Shown here in pieces: positions 25,929 to 36,900 of a DNA stretch of 64,000 bases (its first letter is position 1; each line of letters opens with the position of its first letter). Under the pieces are notes generated by a model. It ran no database searches. It was not told where the DNA came from and saw only the letters and a program-made list of their open reading frames with translations. Made by a program: the position numbers and the translations under genes. Origin of the DNA: Reticulitermes speratus (Eukaryota; Arthropoda; Insecta; Blattodea; Rhinotermitidae); assembly GCA_021186555.1 (NCBI GenBank), contig JAJKFL010000006.1:29199478-29263477 (forward strand), in the 5' to 3' direction.

Positions 25929-28191
25929 AGTGACTGCACGTGTCTCCTAAAGAACTGACGAACTCTTTGATATGCTGTGTTAAAACGAGCGGGTGGGCGA
26001 GCCGGGTTTTACGAGTATAAATTAAGCGAACCGATGGGAAGTAACTAGGGACAGTTGTCAGATAAAGTAATGTCCATACAGCAGAGGCGTACCATGCCCC
26101 ACCTTATCGTTTGGAGAGAAGCCTAAGCTCTGGTAACAGTGAAACAAATGTTTATGGATTTTCTTCAAACTAAACTAGCGCAAAAACATGTATCCGACTC
26201 AATTGCCGATTGAGCAAGTTAGCACTAGTAACGCTTTTGGCTTGTATTTGGGGGGTAAAGGTGTGAATCTCAGTGAGGATACCTACGAGTACTATCGTGC
26301 CTGCGGTTTTTTTTTTTTTTGTGGTTTTGCTTAATCCCGCCAGAAAAAAAATGGCGAGATACTGCCTTAAATTACCACCCGACCGTTTCCTGTCGCATTC
26401 TAAGTCTCCATTCCTTATTCTCTCTGCATTCGATGTTTCATAACCCGAGGTACGAAAACATCCTGAAATATACTAACACCTACAAACATAAACAAATTTA
26501 ATATATGATCTGAAACTCCCACGGTGCCTAAATTCGTTTAAGTCTTCACGGGCCAACAGCTATGTCAAACGGTATCATGATACCATGACATCATGGTCGT
26601 CTTCATCATAAGAGGCCTGATATCAGGGACTGTGGTGGCCTCTGAAACGGTGGCTTCATTGTATCACTTGAGGCAGGAAGCCCAAGACGAATGGATAAAA
26701 AAGACTCTTATGTTTGATAATTAAATCTTACCTGTACTTATGGCTGGCAGCATGACTAAACTACAGCGCTCATTCTTAACACATAAAACACTACGTTTTA
26801 TGAAAGCTCACAAAATAAACACAAAAGAGAAAAATGTCGGACCACACAGAAAGTCTGTTTAAGACACGTTACGGAATGAAAAACTAGCACCACATTACAG
26901 ACACGTATCGACACCTGTAAATTCCAATGATCGATTTTCCAATTACAGCGATATTCCAAATATCGATTTCGCATGACACAAAAAAATGCTACTTCAAAAA
27001 ACACACGCATCTGAAATAAGGCATTCATTTTGTAATAACAAATTAAGTTGCATTTATTTGCTGTGTTTTACCTGAATCCTGATGCGTCATCTCAAGCCGA
27101 CACGCTGGATCATTGAGTCACTGCAGGCAGGTGATCTTCCACAACATACACCAACCACGATACCAACTCAACTGACGAAACAAGCGACTCCGCCTAGCGA
27201 CTGTGACGCTCTCAGGTGGAAAATCGAAACAACCAAATTAAAACAATGGCCCAGAATGTCAGATTCTGTACGTACTGATAACACATTGAAAAAACCCGTG
27301 AATGCAGTTATAGCTAGTATTAGAAAATGGAATAAATTTATAAGAAAATATCATTCATTTAATCTTAAATTTCAAAACACGGATTATAAAATAAAAAAAA
27401 TTAGGAAATTTGCACATAGCTTAACAATTTTGACGCGTTCACTCCGCTATTGCATCTAGAGTAACTATTGCTTATTATATCGAAAACTGTAATACTTTGT
27501 GTAAAAACTGTACCACTGGTTGTAAAACATATGTTTCATTTTTCTCTACAACTTTTCGTTTAAACGTATGTTTCGTTTCGGTAAACATTTAGCACCGTAG
27601 CGCGTGTAAATCTTCATGGAAATTGTGCCTGCTATTTGTCCGATTTTAACCACACTTAGATAGTGTTAAAAAATTTTAGCAGAAATGCCTCTCTCAAATT
27701 TCACAAACATCCGTTCAACTGTCAAAACACACACACACACACAAGAATATAACACGCGCCACTCTGAAAATCTTCGACGTTCGATTTTAGATAACCTGCA
27801 ACGCTATGTCCATTACTTTAATTACTTAATTAATTACTTTAATAAGAATTTTTTCCAAACGTAAACAGTGAGCATTTTTAAATGTGTTTTTATCTATAAG
27901 TTACTCTAAATATTTCAGTAATTCGCCTGACATATTAGCAAATGCCCGAATCTCTATTATATTTCTGTTATGTGTGTATTTTGGAAGTCTAGTTTCTGTG
28001 TATCAGTATCAGTAGCAGTGAAGCTTTTGATATAAAGCTTCTCATAAATCACTTCTTTTTCGTCACTTGGTATTACCTTTATACTCTGCGAATGTTAAAA
28101 CTTTGGTACGTGTTAGAAGTGTCAGCTAAATATACGTTCTACTCGTATCCCTTTTCCACTTGGAGTTTACTTATATTTTCCGCTATATATA

Positions 28192-28445
28192 ACGGCGACG
28201 AGATAGCGCAGTCGGTAGCGCGACAAGCTACGGGCTACACAGTTGGGGTTCGAACCCCGGTGGGGGCAACAACGTTTCTCTTCTCCATACCTGTCCAGAC
28301 TGGCAAGCCTCCTACAGCAACCGGGGTGTGGCCTTGACCACCCATTCGAATTTGGCGCCAATGTTCAGAATGAGTACAGCTACATCTCCTTTCCTCTTTT
28401 GTGCCTGCACGGCATGTTACATGAAGACCAATTACCCAAACGGAA
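28192..28445 (+). repeat. tRNA-derived SINE related to family C
   Basis: Head GGCGACGAGATAGCGCAGTCGG and B box GGGGTTCGAACCCCGG are followed by a body including ACCTGTCCAGACTGGCAAG and ATGTTCAGAATGAGTACAGC. It resembles a tRNA head fused to a diverged family C body; the 3' boundary is uncertain. Confidence 0.7.
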
Positions 28446-28591
28446 ATTCAGAGTTTAAAAACTATTTATTTACTTATTTATTTATTTATGGTAACTCGTG
28501 TTACTTAGCGTTGAAGGGTAGGGTGATCACTAAAAATCTGATTGGAATGGATGTGGAAAGGAGTAGTCGTGCGCAGTTTCAGGCAGTGTGC

Positions 28592-28630
28592 CGCAGTTTT
28601 CCACAGTCCTAAGGACTGTGGAAAACTGCG
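28592..28630. repeat. Perfect 39-bp palindrome (19-bp arms, one-base centre)
   Basis: CGCAGTTTTCCACAGTCCT-A-AGGACTGTGGAAAACTGCG. A half copy (CGCAGTTTCAGGCAGTGTG) precedes it at 28572. A second, looser dyad, GTATAGCC...GGCTATAC, lies at about 28647-28715. Confidence 0.88.
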
Positions 28631-29224
28631 AAAGTCCTGAGTCAGTATAGCCAGCCTCTAGGTAACGATTTGAAATCGGTATTTCCCGAGTTCGAAGGGG
28701 AGGAGGGAGGCTATACACTTTACTGCGACTTTCGGCATTAGATACGAAGTACCTATTAAAATACGATGTATAGAAATCTACATATAGCTACTATACACAC
28801 TTTTTCTAACTGGTAAACAAATAATTCCCGGCAGAACTCATAAAGCCTACTTTTCTACAGCCTGTATTAACATGAAATTCGCGTGCAAGATTGATATATT
28901 GTGATTCTCTGTTATAAAAGAATAAATAATACGTCGAAAGCGTTGTATACAACGTACGTCTTGAGACGTTTAGTTTTCGAGATACTCGTCGCCGTGAAAT
29001 GGGGTAACAACCTTCCTAGCAGTGCTGTCACGATGATAAAGCGTGTTGTTATGTGTGCTCGAGAAGCAAAATGGATAGCACGGCTCATTTTTGATCGAAT
29101 GATCACAGATGACACAAACTGCGACATGCTCGTAAAGCTCTGTGTGTCTAACATTCCAGCTGGTGCTAATAAACGGCTATGACGCGCTGCATTATCCTGG
29201 TCTATGTCCTTCGACAGTTACAGC

Positions 29225-29400
29225 AGCGTCCCCAGTGTAACGTCTAAGGCATCTGCGAAAACAGGTCGCCCACAGACTGCGAGATACCGCCCAATGAAGA
29301 TGCCATAATTGCAGCTGTGAAACGAGAGCCGTACGATAGCTCACGTGGTATCGCATGACAATTGGGGCTGTGCCAACCAAGGGTCTTGACTCTCAATAGC
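29225..29400 (+). pseudogene. Transposase N-terminal HTH relic (IS630/Tc1/mariner-like)
   Basis: Translation gives VTSKASAKTGRPQTARYRP, then after a one-base shift NEDAIIAAVKREPYDSSRGI followed by a stop and QLGLCQPRVLT. This is the GRPR(T)-linker and second HTH typical of mariner-like N-termini. A frameshift and a stop make it non-functional. Confidence 0.65.
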
Positions 29401-29756
29401 ATCCGTAATGCTACTCAGACAATATTCTGTGTGTCCCTTGTTGCGGTGCAACACGGGACACACACAACATAAAAAGCAGGACATAATTACTTTAATGACC
29501 ATCCAAATATATACAAAACCAAGACCAAAACCGAAAAACTAGCCAAGGTGAAGATATGACATAATAATATACAACGTTGCACTTTACCATTTTAACACGA
29601 ATATCGACGAATTTTTAAGGATTTTTTTATATGCTGTGGTTTTTATACATACTTCAAATACAGACTTTGTAAGTGATTGTAATTTATATACAAAGAGATT
29701 GGACTAGTTTAATGACAGATGGAACATTGGATGTAAAGTGACCGTAGTTTATGAAC

Positions 29757-29900
29757 GCCCTGAAGATGGCCTTACATAAGACCGAAACATATGTAGGGGT
29801 AGATGAATAAATAATAAAAGTTAAAGTGTAGTGCATTTCGTTGGTTTCTAACAGTGAATTGTAAAAAATGCACGGTGCGACTAATATAAAAAAATACATT
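29757..29900 (+). ncRNA. Hammerhead-ribozyme-like motif with repeat-family 3' end
   Basis: CTGAAGA (29760-29766), a near-complete stem II (GGCCTTA...TAAGACC, one mismatch), GAAAC, then the palindrome ACATATGT and GTA-GGGG, whose Gs can pair with the CC before CTGAAGA (stem I). Downstream come GTGCATTTCGTTGGTTT and AAAAAATGCACGGTG, shared with the copy near 52735. Activity is untested. Confidence 0.6.
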
Positions 29901-30411
29901 TATTACTGTGTAAATGCCTGTTGCATTTATTCAGTCCAACTTGTTTAAATCCGCTTAAATCTAACTTAAAACCAACACAATTGGACTTCTGAAGTTAAAT
30001 TCACTGTCACAATAACTAGGACTTCAAAACGCATTTGAGAATCATGTATTCTCCATTGTGTCTGAAAGATGCATGTACTTGAAAGCTGAAAACCATGTCA
30101 TAAGAAAAATGTTATCCACGATTAGCTACAAAATTTGAATTCAAGCATGGGTTCTGGTTGGCCCAGAAACTATCCACGCCCATGATATATGACTTTGGGA
30201 ACCAGTCCATTTCAATTTCATCTCCTCAGGGCAAGATCATGTTATGCCATTACAGAATCTGCTTCAGCTTAAAACTTCCATGCACAAATAGGATGTTGTG
30301 TTTGAATGCAGTGTTTATCCATCAAGGGACCATAACTTAAGGTGTTTAAAAATAGGCAGAGTGTTTAAAAACTTCACAGATGGGCAGACGGGTTGTTCTT
30401 AAAATCCACTT

Positions 30412-30429
30412 TTTATTTGAACTTTTATT
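30412..30429 (-). promoter_or_regulatory. Candidate polyadenylation signals of the FAS-like gene
   Basis: Two minus-strand AATAAA hexamers (30412-30417 and 30424-30429) lie about 440 bases past the stop codon, with no coding signal between. They are plausible 3' end signals. AATAAA is common in AT-rich DNA, so this is only suggestive. Confidence 0.4.
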
Positions 30430-30866
30430 TCAAAAACTAATAGATATTTAAAAAACTGTGTTACATACAATGCAGAATATGACCAGGTGCAAAAATGGGC
30501 ATTTAAGTACAAAGAATGGTTAAGTGAGTCAAATTTAAGAGGTTGTACAATACAGGCTGATTTCAACTCTTCCTCTAGTTTACAAAAACCAGATCAATAT
30601 CTGAACACTCTGGTTTATACTCTTCCATTTTGTGATAATTTATTCGAGAGGTGAACCCAGGATCAGCCTGTCACAAAACTAAATTAAGCTGGGTAAAACA
30701 GTAATTGGGGTTTGTTTCTTTTCCTTCAACTGAAAGAAATCACAAATATCACCTTTGTGCTGCCAAAATATGAAATATTCAAGTGTTTACAATTCCTACA
30801 ATTCCTTCACAGTGCCAGTAGATAAAGATTGGTGATGACATGTGCTATCCCTGTTGCTTCCACATG

Positions 30867-30959
30867 CTACAGAACAAAGCTGTTTATGATGTTTGCTGTT
30901 TCACGGTTGTTGAGAATGGTTTTATGATTGCCTTCGACCATCCTGATATTGACTGTCTG
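30867..30959 (-). CDS. FAS-like terminal exon: thioesterase catalytic His and stop
   Basis: Acceptor TTTTTCAAG (or, three bases in, AAGCAG; both in frame). It encodes [16 protein letters not shown], the family's (V)x(V)xxxEGDHRTLLxG with the catalytic histidine, then NIINSFVL and a TAG stop at 30867-30869. It closes the gene normally. Confidence 0.85.
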   Translation of the reverse strand, partial: QTVNIRMVEGNHKTILNNRETANIINSFVL

Positions 30960-33900
30960 CTTGAAAAACTGCAACAAGACAGAAGTTTTAGTCACAGTGA
31001 AAGAAAGACCTTCTATTAAAACAAATTTTAACAAAAAGAATTCTTACATGTATTCTCATCAAAGGAAATATAAGAACTAATTAAACAGTAAAATATTTTG
31101 AAAAATAAAATTCCAATGGACCTTGAAAATTTACTGCAGTGGAAATGTGTAAAAAGTGTACTTTTATTGGAACTAACAGTAAAGGACAATGTCATACACA
31201 GTGAAAGTTAAATTAGCATCTCTCTATACTTCCTGATCATTAGAAATATTATTAGAGAACATATACAAAGTGCAAATGTTACCTCAGTGAGGCCACAGTT
31301 GTGTTCAGTTTCACCTGCAGGTCGCACTAAGGTCACTTTCCCACATAGAAGTGTTCCTGTGTGCTTGTAACAAAGTATAGATGAAATACAGTCTGTGATA
31401 GCTGTGAGTGCAATTATGATATGCTTCTCCTTGTTGTGCATCTTGTGAGGTAGTTCTGACAGAGCACGACTCAGTCTAGATGACCAATCTGGCAGCCGCA
31501 GCAATTCTTCATGTACCTGACATTAAAACGCTCTTGATAAACAGTTCCTGTACAAATTCTTTTTAAGTTCAGAGTTACAATTGTTACATAACATACAACT
31601 TGAAAACTCTGAAATTATTTTGAAGTGAAGCAGAACATAGTCATGCATGTGTGACTTCAGGATGATACAGGTAGTTCAGCCACAGTGAGCTAATTTCTAC
31701 AATGACTTTAGTCCCATTTGGTCAGTTTCTCTGGCATAGGACAACTTGAAACCAAGCACTACTTCTTCCACCATAAATTATGGATGGGATGGCTAATATT
31801 TCTGTTTATTGCTGGTCTTCCACCATAAATCATATAACCTTCCTCAATTTTTACACACAAGAGGTAAATCGAAATTTAGGTTCTCACATCAGTTTTAACA
31901 TATATCCTAAAGGGGTGGGTATTTAAATTTCAGCACATGGTTTATAAAACACATGAGTATTATTTGAACAGGAAAAGATAAAATTATGAAATAAACAGCA
32001 TTTTGTGGAAAATAAAACAAAGCTTATGCAGTATGTCTTTCAAAATGCAAAACATTTCCTTGTTTCCTAAATATATAAAATTGATGTTCAGAGGTGTTTC
32101 CTGTGTGCATTTGCATATGCAAATGCAGAGAGTTAAAAGGCTGATTAAGGGCCCAGTCTTCTGGGCTATGACGCCGTGTAGATTGGTACGCGGGTACCAA
32201 CGTTTCGCAAGTGCTTGCCGCCTCCATCTTCACGGTATTCCATGAAGAATTGGAGTGTTTCACTACCTGCAAATGAAGGCATTAAACTCCTCTGAAATGT
32301 TGGTGCCTACATACATAACAATCTACATGGCAAACTATCCTAGAAGAATGGAATCTTCAAGATGTAAATCAATGACATGTCATTTGGTGGAAAGCCAAAT
32401 CTAATCCTTCTTTATTGGTGCTACATACATCATACACAAAGCGATTGATCTTAATACTGACAAATGTGGAAATAGGGAGTACAGTTTACAATGTATTAAA
32501 TATGCATATGTGGAAAAACAATATGCAGATTGGTGTCTACCTTCGTACTCTTTATTTGCAGCAACCTACAGATGAGGTTTGCGTCTAGCTTTGATCCCTT
32601 GTTGAGTAGTTCCAGCTTGCTGTGTATTGTCTCCATTGCTCCATCTAGCAGCATTACCCGAGTCTCTGCTCCCTCTGCCTCTAGCATCCTGGCCAATTCT
32701 AGCATAAGGACACCACCACATGACACACCCACCAAGTTGTAGGGGCCCTTTTTCTGGGATTCCTGAACATGCTAAAATAACAGAAGTTTGAAATATAACT
32801 CGACTGAATTTTATACTACTCATACCATGCACATTCTTACATTTAATACATCAACCAACAAATGCACTTAATAAAATACAATTCATAAAAGGTAAAGGTA
32901 AAGTTCACCCTAGAAAAGGCCATGAAGGCCCAGAGGGGGAGCAGAGGTATAGCTCTACTCTTTCTTTAACCTCAGCGCTAGAGAGTCAACTCCATGCCCC
33001 GGCCACTTTACCCCCGGGAATGACCCAGTACCCATTGTACAAGAGACTGGGTAGGCCCCAGGGCCGGTCTGGACGGTCCTACATGTTTCACTAATGGGGT
33101 GCCGTCCTCAGGGAGTTTTAGAACAAAGGAATATAAGCCCAACACGTTAGTCTAGGTATTACCTAGACTAAATATTATATCTATATATATTAGAATTTTA
33201 ACATTTTAAATATTTCAGTACTACTACCTACGTGTTGGGTTTATATTCATTTGTTCTATGACTACCTGAGGATGGCACCCTGGTGCCGAAACATGTAGGA
33301 GTTTTAATAATTGTTACGAGTTGTATTTTATTAAGCGCATTTGTTGGTGGATGTATTAAATGAGTCAACTGAATCTTCCTGCCTTGACCTTTGGCATATA
33401 AGTAACATCTTCCAGTAGTTTCTGAAGATCTCTCTAATAATTATCCTTCGTTCAAATCAGTTAGTTGGGACAGTTCCTTTTCCATCGATATGGTTATGTT
33501 TTATTTTATGAACAAGTATATAGGAAGAAAAACCACAGACAAAAAACACAACACTATTTTGTTTTCCTGAAGAATGCTTAACTAGAATATTTACATTCGT
33601 CAAAACTCACACATTTAAGAGTTAATCAGTGGCGTAGCAGTTTTGACAAAATGTGAAGATGAAATCATTTATATTGCCTTAGAAATTAAGTTAGGCTTAT
33701 TGCTCTAAGAAAAGTCAGCAACATTCCCTTTAGTACCTACAGCCCCAAGCACAAAATATGTGGCATCTACCCTGACTTCAGCAATAATTATCCAAATTCT
33801 GTGTAACAGTTGGTCCAGGTTAATATTTCTTCTAAAATTCTTAATTGAAAAACAGTTGCAAAAATTTCCAAACTATTATTTTGAACCTTCACTGCCCTCT

Positions 33901-36900
33901 GCAGCTGAAATACGCCACTAGAACATTCTCTCTGCCTCCAATTCAAAATGTGAAACAGTGACACATAAGGCACATAGGCCTCACACAGTGCATGAGTCAG
34001 AAAGTGTTAGCATTCAAGATGGGAGGGATAAAAAATAGAGAAGGGAGATAATGGAATGTGATATAAGATGACCATTCATGGGAGATCAGAGAAGAATGGA
34101 GAAGGCATTGTCCTCGAGGATATATCGGTGCCTGACAGTGATATCTTGTCTCAAAATGCTTATTCAATTCTTGATAAAAAGTTTATTCTGATTATCCCCA
34201 AAAACTGAGGTAAAGCAGACTTTAACTATGTACATGCAATTTACCTTAACCAACATGCTAGCAGTTTCAGACAATGAAGACCCAGTATAAGGTAACTTGG
34301 CACAGAGCACAGGGTATATGATCTGCCTTGCCAGGAGTTTCAGCACATCAGCTGGAGGACCCTGAAGTCCTGGAATAAGGAACACTGATGGAACTTCCTT
34401 AACGAAAGACTTTCCAGGACTCAGTGATGGCAACTCCTCAAAACAGCACGTGGAATACGTTGCCAGGTCTTCACCAAGTGCCACCAATTCCTCTAAGGAG
34501 GCAGGCAGGAATGAATCTAAGGAGGAAACTGTGACATCTGAAACATTTACAATGAGATATGCAGTGTAGGTGTGGATATGTCAGTTTTCTTTTGACCCAA
34601 CCAAAAGTAAATTTTCTATTAATAACAAAGTACTGGGACTAATTAACATATAACTGACTTCATGGAGAACAGTCCTTCTTGTGAGGGTCACAGTCAGGTG
34701 CCCAAGAAATGTACTGGTATTGTAAATTTCACATTATATGCTCCGTGCATTCTGATATCAAATCACAAATAACGGATGTTAAGTATATGTAAACCTTGGA
34801 CCCCCTGATGATGGCTTGGTAAAGCTGAAACATATATAGGGGCATTAGACTATACTTGTGAAAATACAGTGCATTTGTTGGTTTTTTAATTTGTGATTTG
34901 TACTGGTATTGTGTTTTATTGAACTTAACAATTAATTACTGCACTCAAAGGAGCTTACCATTTGACCACAATTTTGATCCAGTTGAATCTATACCACATC
35001 CTCCCACAATCTTAATATTATCCTCCTATCTATGTCTAGAACTCCCAATTGCTCCAGGTTTTCTGACAAAAATATTTATACATTTTTCCTTTTCCTCTGC
35101 CTACTATACATCCCCCATCTAACCATCACTGATTAATCATCTACACGATATTATGGGTAGAGTACCTGTGCCCAACTTCTCATTACATTAACTTATCCAT
35201 TCTCCTGTTACTTCCTCTATCTAGGCTCAACAATTTGCTTCAACACTTCACTCTCCAACACTTCGCCCACATTCTTTCCCTAGAGTGAAAGATCAAGTTT
35301 CACATCCATACAAAACAACAAATAAATTTATAGTTTTGTACATTTTAATATTTATGTTATATTCCATACACTGGAAGATAAAAATACCTTTGCTTCTACT
35401 CCCAGCACACTTCTCCTCTGTCACTACCACAACAACATCATCATTTTCTGCAGTCAGCAACGTATCCAGGACCTGAAGTGAATGTCGTAAGTTAAATCCT
35501 TTCGCCTTGCTATTAGGCCAGTACACTGCAAGAGCTGGCAAGCCTTCATGATGTCTCATTTCACAAGTTCTCCAGCTTCCTTCCGACAGCAAACACACAA
35601 AGTGGCGTAGTGTCTTGATGCCACGTGACGCACTGTCCAGATGTGACACTGTTGAGCCTGTGACACCATTTTCATGGCCTGTTGGTTCCTAAAGCAGACA
35701 TTCCAGTAAAAACCATCTTCCAAAATAGCAGTTTTTAAACACAGCTGCTTGATATATGGCATCAACATCTTGACTGGGAAGCTGGATGGGCAACAAAAAT
35801 ACATTAAAACTGATGTCTTTTCATAAACTTAAGATGTTTGGTCAGTAAATAACTGCAATAAAATAAATTACAAAATACTGTCAAATAAACTGAAGCTCAA
35901 TAATTCAGATGAGCCCTTTACCAAATGTCCCACCGACAGTCTTATGTGTTAGAAAAAAAAAAAACTCTAAATCTTTCCTAAAACACTGCATGTTTAATAA
36001 TTTATTGAATTTGAAACGGTACCAAAATCAAGAAATGCAAAACTCCAAATGCAGCAATATTCAATTTTATTTTCTGTAGAAAATTTCACAGGTAAATATG
36101 CACAAGCCCTACAAAATTCTTCAAGAAAGTTGGCCAGATGTAAACACACAAAACCCAAGTTTATGTTCATGTGCTGTCACCAAAATGCAAAACAAAATCA
36201 TTATATGAGATTTGAGGGTACAACAGCAGCATGGCTGAAGATGCAAGCCTTCAGGGACGTTACAACATGTTGAATGGTAACTATGTACCAGTTGACGTGG
36301 CATAACACCCCAGAAGACTTGACTAAAATAATTATAATAATAAATCATCTGCAAATGTCTAGGAGTGACGGCAACAAATCGAAAGTGAATTCACAATGAA
36401 ATTGAGAGCAAACTAAATTGGGAAGTGCTTGGCGCCATTCAGTTAGAATTTCTGTCCTCCCATTCCATTTGAAATATTTTTTACATAGACTGAGGTTGTT
36501 TGAAATCAGCTGCTGAGGGGAATATCTGGAGAGGCTAGAGAAAATTTTACACACAACAAGCAGCCTTACAATTCATATTCCTCACTAAATATTATTAATA
36601 TGATCAAATTAAGGATGATGGGATGAGTGGGGCATGTAGCATGTAAGGAAGACAGGAAATATACACAAAAAACTAGTCATACAACGTTAAGGGAAGAGAC
36701 TGCATGGAAGCTTTGGGGTATAAGAGAAAATAATATTACAATGCATATTTAAAAAGTAGGGTATAAGGGTGTGGACTGGATTCATCTGGCTTAGGATGGG
36801 AACCACTGGTGAAATGTTGTGACAACATAAGCAACATTCAGATTCCATAAAATGAAGGGAATTTCTTGATTAGTGGAATAAATATCAGCTTCTCAAGGAG

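Noticed and set aside
27082-27459. 125-codon plus-strand ORF, basic C-terminus.
   Set aside because: No recognisable motif or repeat relationship. It might be real but cannot be supported.
35689-35804. ORF text [18 protein letters not shown] upstream of exon 35388-35688 looked like the KR segment 'ILE(N/D)QT'.
   Set aside because: It is in a different frame from the conserved [14 protein letters not shown] block. A TAG acceptor at 35689-35690 explains the exon start in the right phase, so this text is intronic.
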